From Ashinkailepas kermadecensis (lineage: Eukaryota; Arthropoda; Thecostraca; Neolepadidae), in NCBI GenBank assembly GCA_034440615.1, contig JAOTOM010005104.1, positions 310,001 through 374,000 of the forward strand: 64,000 nt of DNA, written 5' to 3'. Positions 8,818 to 19,930 of this stretch are shown here, piece by piece (the stretch's first letter is position 1; each line of letters starts with the position of its first letter). A program made the position numbers and the translations under genes. The notes beneath the pieces were generated by a model. It did no database searches and had not been told where the DNA came from. It saw only the letters and a list, made by a program, of their open reading frames with translations.

Positions 8818-9692
8818 GTGGCGTCGGCCGCCAGTCTGCTGGTGAGCACCATCGTGGCGGTGGAGCGGTCGCCCGTCTCGGCGCTGTTCAGCTCGCCGCC
8901 GCGCCGCTCGCGGTCCACGGACGACCTGGGCGGGGGCGACGCGGACCCGCGCCGCCGCCACAACACCAGCCTCGACCCGGCCGTGCTCATCGACTACGTC
9001 AGTCCGCGCTCGCCGCCCGAGGCGATCTACGCGCGGCCGGCGGCCACAGGACTCAGACACGGACAGGCGGCTGCGCTGACGGCCGGGCGGCCGAATCGGC
9101 GCGCGCCGGCCGCCGCCGCCGTGCGGCAGACGGGTCCGCCGCAGGCGCAGAGCAGCCAACACCGCCAGCGCCCCAGCCAGCGCTGCCTGGAGACAGGCCG
9201 GTCACAACTGGACAGTGGGCACCTGGCCGCGCGGCAAACGCCACATCTTAAACGGATCAACGCAGAACCCGAAACTATCCAAAACTTCGCTGAGCGGGTC
9301 ACGGGAAGTTCTCCGGTCAGCAAGCCGATTGGCGGGTCTACCAAGCCTATGGGCGGGGCTACCAAGCCGACGGGCGTGGCCACCAAGCCAGCGGGCGGGG
9401 CCACCAAGCCGACGGGCGGGCCCACCAAGCCTATGGGCGTCGCCACCAAGCCGACGGGCGGTGTGCTGTCGCCGGTGAACGGCGGCTGCGACGGCGGACG
9501 GCGCGCGCTGTGGGCGCTGCGCGCGCGTTTCGAGCCGGCCGGCCGGCGCTACCGGGTGTCGGGCGCCGCGGCCGTCAGCCGCCGCCCCAGTCTGTCGGAG
9601 GCGGCGCGCGCGCTCTGGCTGTGCCGGCCCAGCCGGCGGGGACAGGAGAACACGCCGCCGCCGCCGCCGCCGGCAGCAGCGGCAGCGGTCAG
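8818..9692 (+). CDS. Exon D: disordered Pro/Arg-rich region with YVSP and YARP motifs
   Basis: The acceptor is TGCCCGGCAG, and the exon starts GTG in phase 0: VASAASLLVSTIVAVERSP. The frame stays open for ~290 codons, with strong third-position G/C and a run SSPPRRSRSTDDLGGG, IDYVSPRSPPEAIYARP, a seven-fold TKP(M/T/A)GG(A) heptad (9316-9463), and a Pro/Ala run near 9650. DYVSP and IYARP are Y-x-x-P patterns like Crk-type SH2 ligands. A good donor (GGTCAG then GTACGG) sits at 9692/9693. If it is not used, a TGA at 9712-9714 ends the protein. I take it as the same gene as exons A-C because of strand, style and the repeated-junction pattern, but the link from C is blocked by an in-frame TAG. Confidence 0.45.
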
Positions 9693-9835
9693 GTACGGGC
9701 CGTGCCAGCTGTGACGCGGCCCGCTGTTGGCTGGTGTCGGCTGCGTCACAGTGCCGGCGGCGACGACGGCTGGTGTGGCGCCGACGGCTGGCGCGGCGCC
9801 GCTGTGGCCGCCGTCGGGCCAACGACTTGTCTGTG

Positions 9836-10246
9836 CCACAGGCGGCAGCTGTGTGTGTGTTGTGCTACATATGGCAGCTGTGTGTGTGTGTGTGTTGTGC
9901 CACAGCCGGCAGCTGTGTGTTGTCACAGATGGCACTGTGGGCGCTATATGACCAACGCAGTCGATGCGCCCCTAAACCCAAATAACCAACCAACGGATGA
10001 CACTGTATGTGTTGCCACACATATGGCAGCTGTGTGTTGCCACACAGATGGCAGCTGTGTTGTCACACAGATGGCAGCTGTGTGTGTTGCCACACATATG
10101 GCAGCTATGTGTTGTCACACAGATGGTAGCTGTGTGTTGTCACACAGATGGCAGCTGTGTGTGTTGCCACACATATGGCAGCTATGTGTTGTCACACAGA
10201 TGGTAGCTGTGTGTTGTCACACAGACAGCAGCTGTGTGTTGTAACA
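9836..10246 (+). repeat. Minisatellite GGCAGCTGTGTGTTG(T/C)CACACA, with a SINE-tail insertion
   Basis: Around fourteen units alternate CACACATATGGCAGC and CACACAGATGGCAGC with TGTGTGTTG spacers; each unit contains a CACAG step and a CAGCTG hexamer. The array is interrupted at 9939-9994 by a 56-bp retro-inserted tail. Confidence 0.8.
9939..9994 (+). mobile_element. 56-bp retroposed SINE/LINE 3' tail with target duplication
   Basis: The piece starts GGGCGCTATATGACCAACG, contains CGATGCGCCCCTAAACCC and ends with an AACCAACCAAC-type tail. It is flanked by GATGGCACTGT (9928-9938) and GATGACACTGT (9995-10005), an 11-bp target duplication with one difference. The same tail recurs at 22695 and 26277. 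It is a severely 5'-truncated retrocopy. Confidence 0.65.
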
Positions 10247-10249
10247 CAG

Positions 10250-10345
10250 ACTGTTGGCTGGTAATGTCAGCCCTGTTGGCTGGTAATGTCGATCGTGTTG
10301 GCTGGTAATGTCCGGCCGTGTTTGCCGGTAATGTCGGCCGTGTTG
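10250..10345 (+). repeat. Short tandem repeat, TGTTGGCTGGTAATGTC, 4 copies
   Basis: Four 27-29-bp units, the last with a TGTTTGCCGGTAATGTCGG variant. Confidence 0.75.
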
Positions 10346-12334
10346 ACTAGTGCGTGTTTATACCTCAGTTGTGTCGCAACGACGGGTTGACGTGATCGGT
10401 GTACAGGGTTGTGTTTGCACTTTACAGTCCCGGATGAGGACTATAGTCCTGGATGTGTGTGCTCGGAGCGAAAATATGTTGGGTGATCGAATGCTGAGAG
10501 GACGTTTTTCATGAAGCCTCTGTCATCAGAATCTCAATTTGCACATTCCAGTGGATATCGAGTGCTTTATCGCAGAACATTTCCCTGTCAAATAACGACA
10601 TTCAACCTCAAAATTAGATGATGATTTTCTAGAAATAATAGTGTTCTGGATGGCAAAATCCCTAACGAGCCTATTTATCAAATCACGCCCGTGTATCTGA
10701 TGGTGCGTGCCTCAGGTGTGTCGCAGCGAAGTGTTGGTGTGGCCGTATATCTGGGTTTCCGTATAGCGGTGTTCTGAAACTAGTCTGCATTCGGTACGAA
10801 GAGCCTAAAATATAATTCTGAAGTATAAAAACTGCTCAGAAAGCAACAGAAGAGAGTGAGTTCGCGGATCGATGGTGTTGGTATTTCAGACCGTTAGTTT
10901 GGGTCGTCGTATCGGCGCGTGCGGGCAGCCTACAGTCCCAATCATTTTGTATGGCAATTGTATGGGCTGCGGGCTACTTCTCTACCGGGCTGCTCACGTC
11001 AGCAGATGGTTAAGAGGCTTTGCCGAGTTCGCGCAACTATTCATTTCCTAGTAGCTAGCTGGTGACGTGACAGCCAGCTGATGACATGGCAGTCAGCTGA
11101 TCACGTGGCAATTTAACCTTACGGATGAGGCCTCCAAGTGCACCCTTGCAGTATGTCGATCACAAGTATGACGCACGTGCGTGCGTGTGATAAGAAGTGG
11201 TCATATAAGACCAGTTTGATGTAAAATACCTTGCTTAATGTTTGCTTCAGTTTGCCAAAGTACATGCACAACATAACATGACTATATGAATTGTAGTTTT
11301 TCAAACAATTGTGATTAGGAACTGTTTAACTTAGCCAACATTATTCCTGGATTTGCCCCTGGATCTATAGAATCCACGTTGTATATACATATATATCAAT
11401 ATATACGAGATAGATAGATATCTGTTGTCATTAACGGCCTGACAAATATCGACCATCATGAAGAATAATAAATATCACTGATAAATCCTTCAAACATAGT
11501 TTTCTTATCTATCATATAAGGAAAAATTACACGTCATCAAGAAAGGACCAGGGAGGCCAGCGCTGTCTTGGGAAGCCCCGGGCAGGGACGGATACAAAGG
11601 GATCGGGAGGAATGTACCCCTCATGGAAGGTGGTGCCCCTCCGGAAGGCTCAAGTGCATCCCTACCTTAAAATTTTCAGCCAGAAGCACCCCCTGAGAGA
11701 AACAGCTACGAATTTTCGGAACCAATGAAATAAAGTGGGGAAAATCTGAGGACGTCTTGTTCTGGCGTGGTACAGTTGCGTTTTTTTCTGCCTGACTTCT
11801 CATTTGGGTGCCTCGGGCCGCCGCTGACAAGCACTATGGATAATGGAAGTGCTAGGTTTAGGGAATAATACAACTGATATTCGTGCTAATGTCTCTTTAG
11901 GCTTTCAATTAATCCAATTTTGTCCAATTTTGATGATATTCAAGATTGGAAATTCCATGTGGAACACACGGAAGTTTGGCTGGAGTGCGTACGAAACTGA
12001 GCGTCCAGCCTATGTGACGTCATCGGTTGCAACAATATTAGTGAGCCCCGGAAATACCTACCTATGCTGCGTCTATACGGCGTCCTTGTGTAGGACTATC
12101 CTACACAGTGATGTTTGGGTTTTGATTGTTGTCGTTGTCTCTGTTGCCTTTTACATATTGGAGTGATTCTTCCTAAACATGTGAAGCAGATGTCAAGCTG
12201 GATTGGCGACAATCAGGGGTGATTTGCTGGTATGATTTGAGCTTAAGGTAACCACGAGATAAGTTTTGGACATTTTGGTATTATTGTGATTTAAAATGGT
12301 AACAATGCAAGTTTCTACACACATTTTCCTCCAT
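10346..12334. other. About 2 kb without a supportable gene
   Basis: The sequence is unique and near 45 per cent GC. A GCCCCTGGATC...block near 11350 and the purine-rich stretch 11545-11830 (CCCCTCCGGAAGGCTCAAGTGC) resemble non-autonomous DNA-element debris also seen near 62440. Open frames of 60-107 codons here show no domain. I see no tRNA or snRNA. Confidence 0.35.
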
Positions 12335-15114
12335 AAAGTCATAAAGTCATAAAGTGTTAAGGCTTAATAAGAGCCACAGGGGCCCATCTGGGTTAAGCCT
12401 ATCTAGAAAAGGTACTAGAAATGTACATATTCTCACCCCAATCAATCCCTTATCCCATGTTCCTAGGAAGCTATATATCCCAGCCTATCTAGCATCATCC
12501 ACTTGCTATTGCATAACACCCTCAACAATTGCAAGCTCCTCCAATCATACCCATTGTGCTACCATAGCCCCTGCTTAAAGGGGTCTGTGCCATGCACATT
12601 TAACATAAATATCATCCCATCCATCCAAATTAGAACTCAAAAACAAGATTTTCCTGTCTAAAAAATTTGTCCACCCTACTTTTAAATGCATTCAATGAGG
12701 AACTCCCCACAACATCAGCAAGCAGACCATTCCACTGATCAACAACCCTTTGACTGAAGACCTGCTGTCGCTTAACTGTCCTACACCTCAACTTGTCTAA
12801 CCTGAGTTGGTGACCTCTGTGTGGTACTTTAAACTGAAGAGCACCATTTAAATTGACCTGATCTAGTCCTTTAACAATTTTGTACATTTCAATCATGTCC
12901 CCCCTTAATCTCCTATACTTGAGTGAGTACATATCTAATGCCACAAACCTTTCTCCATATTCTAAGCTACCTAGTCCACTGATGAGTTTAGTTGCTTTGC
13001 GTTGCACTCTTTCTAACTTGTCTATATCTTTTTCTAGGTAGGGGCTCCAAGCTTGCACAGAATATTCCAAGTGGGGTCGCACATATGCTAAATACAGTTT
13101 TTTCATGACTTCCTTGCTCTTATATATCACACTTCTTGAGTCCCAGCATTCTGAGTGCCCTGTTTCTAGCTGAGCTACATTGTTTCTCTGCTTTAAGGTC
13201 TTTTGAAACCAACACACCTAAGTCGCTTTCCTCTTCAATAACATCCAGTTCCCTCCCTCCAATTGTATATCTGAAAGTCTCACCTCCAGACCCCAGATGC
13301 ATAACCTTACACTTGTCATAGTTGAATGACATCTGCATTTGATCAGCCCACTTTTTTAGGTCCTCCAAGTCTAGTTGAATATTACTAGATTGATCACAAC
13401 TGTTTGCCACTCCCACCAGTTTGATGTCATCAGCAAATTTGAACACTCTATTCCTCAGCCCTACCTCAATAGTCGGTTTTAGCGAACTTTGCTCCCAGGT
13501 CACGTGGTCTCAGGAGCGAGATAGAGGGAGAAGACCCGGCATAGTAATCTGCATAAATTAAAGCGACCAGTAAATATAATTCTCACATCAGTTTTGATAA
13601 CGAAATAGGTTTTGCTATTGACGCTGCTGAAATAAATATAATTAAACTTACGAATATCAGCAAATTGCAATAGCTTTCTAATTTACGTCGAGACTGCACT
13701 CAGCTCTCGGCATCTGGCAGCGGACGGATGACTTGCCAGATGACAAATTGGCGCTGTGGTTAAATTAGCGAAGGATGCGGTTACAAGCCAACTTCCTGAG
13801 CAACGGTAGAGAAAATGATAACAAAAGTACACTTAATCGATGTCAACTAAGTTTATAAATCCATACCTGATACTGCCGACATGCTCACGCCGCACAACTA
13901 ATAAATAATCACAACACATCCCACAGTAGGATGCTCGTGCACCGACTGATTTGTTGCCTGCCGCGTACTGGGATATAGGTTTGAATATAAAATGGTTTAA
14001 GGAACATTATACTAAAACAATCAGTCTAAAATCGTTTATTCTCACCACCAAGAAACAAGTTTTGTGAATGAAAAGTTCTGAAAATTGAGTGAAATCAATT
14101 CTTGTTAATAATAAATGTTCTTCGATGTGCTTTTTTAGTTCATGTCTGGAATGTTTAGTTGAAGCAAGGAATGACTTGGAAGGATGTAAGGCGACTAGAC
14201 GGGAGAGCAAATTGCCGCGTAAACCGACTAATGTTATTCACAGAGATCATAAAGAGAAGTGGCCCAAGAACAGAGCCCTGTGGTACTCCACTCAGAACAT
14301 CCTTCCAATCAGATTTACATCCATTTAACATTACCCTTTGTTTCCTTCCCCTCAACCATGCTTCAATCCAACCTAGAACTTTTCCAACAATCCCATGTTG
14401 CTGTAGTTTATGAATTAGCCTCCTATGTGGAACTTTATCAAAAGCTTTGCTAAAGTCCAAGTACATAACATCCATCCTGTTTTGATTGTCTACTTTTTTA
14501 GTAACATACTCCATGAACTCCAAAAGGTTAGTTAAACAAGACCTTCGAGATCGAAATCCATGTTGAGTATCCCTTCAAAGATTGTGCCTATCAAGATGAG
14601 TCTGAACATTCTGTTTAACCAGATTTTCTAGTACCTTGCAAACTATTGAGGTCAAACTGACTGGCCTGTAGTTCCCTACACACTTCATACTTACCTTTTT
14701 GAAAATTGGAACTGCATTTGCAATTCTCCAATCTTCAGGCACTTCAGAGTATTCCATAGACTGCCTGAAAAGTATACCTAGAGGAACTGCTAAAAGCTTT
14801 AGCACACTCTACTAAGACCCTAGCATATATATCATCTGGTCCAGAAGCTTTATTAAGTTTTATATTCTTCAACTGCTTTTCTACAGCTTCTGTAGTTATT
14901 GTAAGATACTCCAACCTATCACCTGTCATGGCATATGATTCAGTTGTTTCTATTCTACAAGAATTCTCTTGAGTAAAGACTGATGAGAATTGCTTGCGTA
15001 AGGATTCCACAATATCACAATCATCAACCACTAATTCCCCATCTACCTCCAGTGGTCCTCCACCACACTTTTTAGCCTTAAATTTGTAGAAACTAAAGAA
15101 TCTCCTAGCATTAC
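12335..15114 (-). mobile_element. Older CR1-type LINE copy, 3' two-thirds (split copy)
   Basis: Read on the minus strand this matches the plus-strand CR1 at 17913-19926 almost base for base. It includes RT blocks GVPQGSVLGPLLF and FADDIKLVG and the C-terminal region ending RQENLVFEF. The 3' end is a TATGACTT microsatellite at 12335-12358. It is interrupted by a DNA element (13471-14229), and its RT is broken by frameshifts and stops (for example near 14578 and 14800). Its upstream part lies at 19931-20300; the younger CR1 sits between the two halves. It is 5'-truncated overall. Confidence 0.85.
13471..14229. mobile_element. 759-bp non-autonomous TIR DNA transposon inside CR1
   Basis: Comparison with the intact plus-strand CR1 gives exact borders: the CR1 text CCTCAAT/GTTATT is opened with AAT repeated on both sides (13468-13470 and 14230-14232). 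The ends are imperfect inverted repeats, AGTCGGTTTTAGCG on the left and, inverted, AGTCGGTTTACGCG on the right, with similarity continuing for ~28 bp (both reach a TTTGCTC block). No transposase frame is present. A 3-bp duplication fits PIF/Harbinger-type or CACTA-like insertion, but the termini do not identify a family. Confidence 0.7.
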
Positions 15115-15161
15115 TAAAGCTTACTAGCATTACTAAAGCTTTGTAGAAACTAAAGAATCTA

Positions 15162-15923
15162 GGTCAGTTGGCCGCTAGGTGTCAAGGTGGAAACACGTCG
15201 GTGTGGAGGTCCTGCTTTACAGATAAGTCGTTGCGGAACCGGGCAGTGTACTGGGCCTGGCTGTGGATGGGTGTTTGACGGTTGCTTCTGTGCATATATT
15301 TGCATCGTTTTGTCTCATAGGTTTCCTTTTAACAAGCAGATTTTTAGCTTCTAGAATTATCGATCGGCCACGTGGACGCTTTGTAGACGGGTGGAGCGGC
15401 CACGTGGTTTAGGTTTCTGTTAGCATAGAGGAATAAGTCTGCGTCCGCTTGGTGTTTAAGTTTAAGATAGAGTTTAAGATTAAAATAGAGAGCTTAAATT
15501 ACACTAGGTAGCTTCTAGAATTATTGATCGGCTACGTGAACGCTTTGCAGACTAATTCTTTCTTAACATCATTTATTTAGTCTTGTGTCATAGTATTTTT
15601 GGTGTTTAATTTTAAGATAGAGTTTAAGACTAAACTAGTGAGCTTTGATAACACTAGTTATATCTTCATATACTGGAGTAATCGTAGAGGTACCTATATA
15701 GGCTTTTTGGGATTATATTAGTATTAGTTTCATTTAGTTGGAGTTTGTAGCTGATGGGAGTTGGTATAACTAAGATTATATTTGCTTAGTTTAGCTTGCG
15801 AAAGCAGATATTTATTTTGTTGTTTATTCAGTGTGAGTGTTATTCTATTTTCTAGTCTTGTGGTGTAGTCTTTTTGGTGTTTAAGTTTAAGATTTAAGTT
15901 TAGATTTAAAAAAAAAAAAAAAA
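15162..15923 (+). promoter_or_regulatory. CR1 5'UTR with a ~165-bp internal duplication
   Basis: TAGCTTCTAGAATTATCGATCGGCC (in pieces at 15348-15372) recurs in diverged form at 15512-15536, with GTTTAAGATAGAGTTTAAGA blocks after each. A 17-A run at 15907-15923 lies immediately before the ORF1 ATG. Repeated 5'UTR monomers are common in LINE internal promoters; promoter activity here is inferred. Confidence 0.5.
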
Positions 15924-16793
15924 ATGCAAGGTGACTGTGGGAAGTGTAAGTGTATGGATGTAATTGGGGACTTGAGTAAGAAAGTAGATATGTTAGCTAG
16001 GGAGGTGGAGCGCCTGAAGTGTTTGGTGGCAGGGCCGACCATAGGAAATGTCAGCCAGGCAAGCCAGGTGCAGGAGCCTAGGAGTGATAGGGGTGGAGAT
16101 AGTATGGACCATGATAGTAGAGAGTGGAAAGTAGCTAGACGCCAGAGTACGAGACTGGCTTTAAGGAAAATGGACAAAGGCATTGAAACTAATAATAGGT
16201 TTGAGGTACTGCAAGGGAGAGATAGTAATGCTGCTAAAGAGGAAGATAGGAATGACCAGGTAGCTGAGGATAGAGAGGGGGAGGTTTTAGTTATAGGGGA
16301 CTCAAGAGTTAGGTACATGGACCGTACTTTTTGTAGCAGGAACCCCAACAAACGGATTCGTGTTTGCTTCCCAGGGGCCCAGGTAAAGGATGTTGGCGAT
16401 AGGATAGAAGGAGTAATGAAGGGTAGTGGAGAGAGCACAACGGTAATTGTGCAGGTTGGTGTAAATGATGTAGGAAAAGCAAAAACAGAGGAAACAATAC
16501 AAGAGTATAGGGCTTTGATAGGTAGGCTAGCTGTAAGTAGGAAACGAGGAATGGTAACATCCATCCTCCCTATGGTTAACGCAAGCATAGAGTGGTACTC
16601 GAGGGCCATTGGGCTGAATACCAGGGTGGCCAAGATTTGTAAGGAACTTGGCGTGGGGTTCTTGGATTTGTGGGGGGATTTCTGGGGGAAGACTGAAATG
16701 TTTGCATTAGATGGGTTACATTTGAGCAAGAGAGGAGTTGAATTGCTCAGCAATAGGTATGAGGAGGCTCTCAATAGGAAACTGGGAAACTAG
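15924..16793 (+). CDS. CR1 ORF1 with SGNH/GDSL-type esterase domain
   Basis: The 289-residue frame is intact. The N-terminal ~120 residues are polar, with CGKCKCMDVIGDLSKK and a short heptad-like stretch (coiled-coil candidate, residues 15-35). The esterase domain follows: block I VIGDSRVRYM with Ser127, block III VGVND at residues 178-182, and block V DGLHLSKRG with Asp263 and His266. All catalytic positions of the SGNH family are present. CR1-clade elements are known to encode an ORF1 esterase of this kind; its role in retrotransposition is still unsettled. The start is the first ATG after the poly-A run. ORF2 follows in another frame after the TAG at 16791-16793. Confidence 0.85.
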   Translation: MQGDCGKCKCMDVIGDLSKKVDMLAREVERLKCLVAGPTIGNVSQASQVQEPRSDRGGDSMDHDSREWKVARRQSTRLALRKMDKGIETNNRFEVLQGRDSNAAKEEDRNDQVAEDREGEVLVIGDSRVRYMDRTFCSRNPNKRIRVCFPGAQVKDVGDRIEGVMKGSGESTTVIVQVGVNDVGKAKTEETIQEYRALIGRLAVSRKRGMVTSILPMVNASIEWYSRAIGLNTRVAKICKELGVGFLDLWGDFWGKTEMFALDGLHLSKRGVELLSNRYEEALNRKLGN

Positions 16794-16804
16794 GCAGGTC
16801 ATGG

Positions 16805-19634
16805 GGGGATGTAGCTGATAGAGAGAGAAGTCTTGCAAACAAGGGAAGGAATGGTTTATCATGTTTTTACGTCAATGCCAGAAGTGTTAGGAACAAAATT
16901 GGGGAACTGCATGCTTATATGTTGTCTGAAAAGCTAGATTTGGTATGCATAACAGAGGCATGGGTTAATGAAAGCATTTTTGGAGACAACTTGCAAGAAT
17001 TCGAATTGACAGGCTACAACATGCATGCTTATCAAAGGCAGGCAAGGATAGGAGGAGGTATACTGTTGTATGTCAGACAAGAAATGAAATGTCATTCCAT
17101 AGAAGATAGTGTACATGATGAAGGTGTAGAATCCTTGTGGTTAGATATCATTCTGAAAAATGGAACACAATTTAGGGTTGGGGCATTCTATAGACCTCCA
17201 GACCAGAATGAAAACACGGACAGGTTGATGCAGGAAGAGATAAGTAGGAGAGTAAAGGAGAGAACTGTTTTGTTGGGGGATTTCAACATAACAGGATTGG
17301 GAAGCAAAACTATAGGTCTAAACAAATCGGGAAGAAGCTTCATGGATTGTTTTGAGGAGAATTTTTTTTTCAAATGATACATGAACCTACAAGGGAAAAT
17401 GAAATATTAGATCTTGTGCTTACTAATGAGGAAAATTTTGTACAAAATGTGAACATAGGAGAGACTTTGGGTAATAGTGATCACAACATTATACGCTTCT
17501 CATTGTATGTTGGAAATGTAGGAACCAATAAGACATTGATTCCTAATTTTGCTAAAGGGAATTACAATGAGTTCAGGATCTTCCTGAATGAAATTGATTG
17601 GGAAGACTTATTGAAAGGCTTAGATGCTTATGAAATGTGGAGAATGATAAAATATAAACTATTTCAAAGTCAGGATAGGTTCATTCCCAATAGGCAAATT
17701 AGATTAACCAGGGTTCAGCTCCCTTCATGGCTGACCAGGGAAGTAAAGCATTTACTGGAGTCAAAGAAGCAGGCATTCAAGAAACTAAAATATGCTAACT
17801 CTGAGGTAAACCTCAAATCATATCAAATAGCTAGAAATAAAGTTAGGAGGTGTGTTAGGGCATCTAAAAGACTGGCTGAAATCAAATTAGCTCGGGAATG
17901 TTCAGCAGGTAATGCTAAGAGATTCTTTAGTTTCTACAAATTTAAGGCTAAAAAGTGTGGTGTAGGACCACTGGAGGTAGATGGGGAATTAGTGGTTGAT
18001 GATTGTGATATTGTGGAATCCTTAAGCAAGCAATTCTCATCAGTCTTTACTCAGGATAATTCTGGTAGAATAGAAACAACTGAATCATATGCCATGACAG
18101 GTGATAGGTTGGAGTATCTTACGATAACTACAGAAGCTGTAGAAAAGCAGTTGCAGAATATAAAGCCTAATAAAGCTTCTGGACCAGATGATATATATGC
18201 TAGGGTCTTAGTAGAGTGTGCTAAAGCTTTAGCAGTTCCTCTAGGTATACTTTTCAGGCGGTCTATGGAATACTCTGAAGTGCCTGAAGATTGGAGAAAT
18301 GCAAATGTAGTTCCAATTTTCAAAAAGGGAAGTATGAAGTGTGTAGGGAACTACAGGCCAGTCAGTTTGACCTCAATAGTTTGCAAGGTACTAGAAAAAC
18401 TGGTTAAACAGAATGTTCAGATTCATCTTGATAGGCACAATCTTTTAAGGGATACTCAACATGGATTTCGATCTTGAAGGTCTTGTTTAACTAACCTTTT
18501 GGAGTTCATGGAGTATGTTACTAAAGAAGTAGACAATCAAAACAGGATGGATGTTGTGTACTTGGACTTTAGCAAAGCTTTTGATAAAGTTCCACATAAG
18601 AGGCTAATTCATCAACTACAGCAACATGGGATTGTTGGAAAAGTTCTAGGTTGGATTGAAGCATGGTTGAGGGGAAGGAAACAAAGGGTAATGTTAAATG
18701 GATGTAAATCTGATTGGAAGGATGTTCTGAGTGGAGTACCACAGGGCTCTGTTCTAGGGCCACTTCTCTTTATCATCTTTGTAAATAACATTGAGGTAGG
18801 GCTGAGGAATAGAGTGTTCAAATTTGCTGATGACATCAAACTGGTAGGAGTGGCAAACAGTTGTGATCAATCTAGTCATATTCAACTAGACTTGGAGGAC
18901 CTAAAAAAGTGGGCTGATCAATGGCAGATGTCTTTTAACTATGACAAGTGTAAGGTTATGCATCTGGGGTCTGGAGGTGAGACTTTCAGATATACAATGG
19001 GAGGGAGGGAACTGGATGTTATTGAAGAGGAAAGGGACTTAGGTGTGTTGGTTTCAAATGACCTTAAAGCAGAGAAACAATGTAGCTCAGCTAGGAACAG
19101 GGCACTCAGAATGCTGGGACTCATTAATAGAAGTGTGATGTATAAGAGCAAGGAAGTCATGAAAAAACTGTACTTAGCATATGTGCGACCCCACTTGGAA
19201 TATTCTGTGCAAGCTTGGAGCCCCTACCTAGAAAAAGACATAGACAAGTTAGAAAGAGTGCAACGCAAAGCAACTAAACTCATCAGTGGACTAGGTAGCT
19301 TAGAATATGGAGAAAGGCTTGTGGCATTAGATATGTACTCACTCAAGTATAGGAGATTAAGGGGGACATGATTGAAATGTACAAAATTGTTAAAGGACTA
19401 GATCAGGTCAATTTAAATGGTGCTCTTCAGTTTAAAGTATCACACAGGGGTCACCAACTCAGGTTAGACAAGTTGAGGTGTAGGACAGTTAAGCGACAGC
19501 AGGTCTTCAGTCAAAGGGTTGTTGATCAGTGGAATGGGCTGCCTGCTGATGTTGTGGGGAGTTCCTCATTGAATGTATTTAAAAGTAGGGTGGACAAATT
19601 TTTTAGGCAGGAAAATCTTGTTTTTGATTTCTAA
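16805..19634 (+). pseudogene. CR1 ORF2: AP-endonuclease and reverse transcriptase, three lesions
   Basis: The endonuclease part carries NARSVRNKIGELHAY, ITEAWVNES, AFYRPPDQN, LLGDFNI and, after the first break, SDHNIIRFS. The RT part has a KASGPDDIYARV block, NYRPVSLTS, YLDFSKAFDKV, GVPQGSVLGPLLF and the catalytic FADDIKLVG; the C-terminus ends RQENLVFDF. The lesions are a one-base shift in a T run near 17361-17369, an in-frame TGA at 18475-18477, and a one-base loss in a G run near 19361. The older copy still has six G where this one has five. Two of the three lesions are in homopolymers, so assembly error should be excluded before calling the copy dead. Confidence 0.85.
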
Positions 19635-19930
19635 TTTGGATGGAGGGGATAATATTTATGTTAAATGTGCACGGCACAGACCCCTTTAAGCAGGGGCTAT
19701 GGTAGCACAATGGGTATGATGGGAGGAGCTTGCAATTGTTGAGGGTGTTATGCAATAGCAAGTGGATGATGCTAGATAGGCTGGGATATATAGCTTCCTA
19801 GGAACTTGGGATTAGGGATTGATTGGGGTGAGAATATGTACATTTCTAGTACCTTTTCTAGATAGGCTTAACCCAGATGGGCCCCTGTGGCTCTTATTAA
19901 GCCTTAACACTTTATGACTTTATGACTTTT

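Larger units (their letters stand above)
15162..19930 (+). mobile_element. Nearly full-length CR1-type non-LTR retrotransposon
   Basis: The order is 5'UTR (15162-15923), esterase ORF1, EN-RT ORF2, 3'UTR and a (TATGACTT)n tail ending at 19930. It is inserted into an older inverted CR1 copy, with ATTAC found on both sides (15110-15114 and 19931-19935). At the 5' junction, 15115-15161 holds rearranged duplicates of the host sequence (CTAGCATTACTAAAGC and TTGTAGAAACTAAAGAATCT), typical of template switching when LINE cDNA is joined. The few lesions indicate recent insertion. Confidence 0.85.

Noticed and set aside
15887..16774. 295-codon minus-strand frame opposite CR1 ORF1
   Set aside because: Shadow of the esterase ORF1; low-complexity Ser/Leu/Pro content and no domain.
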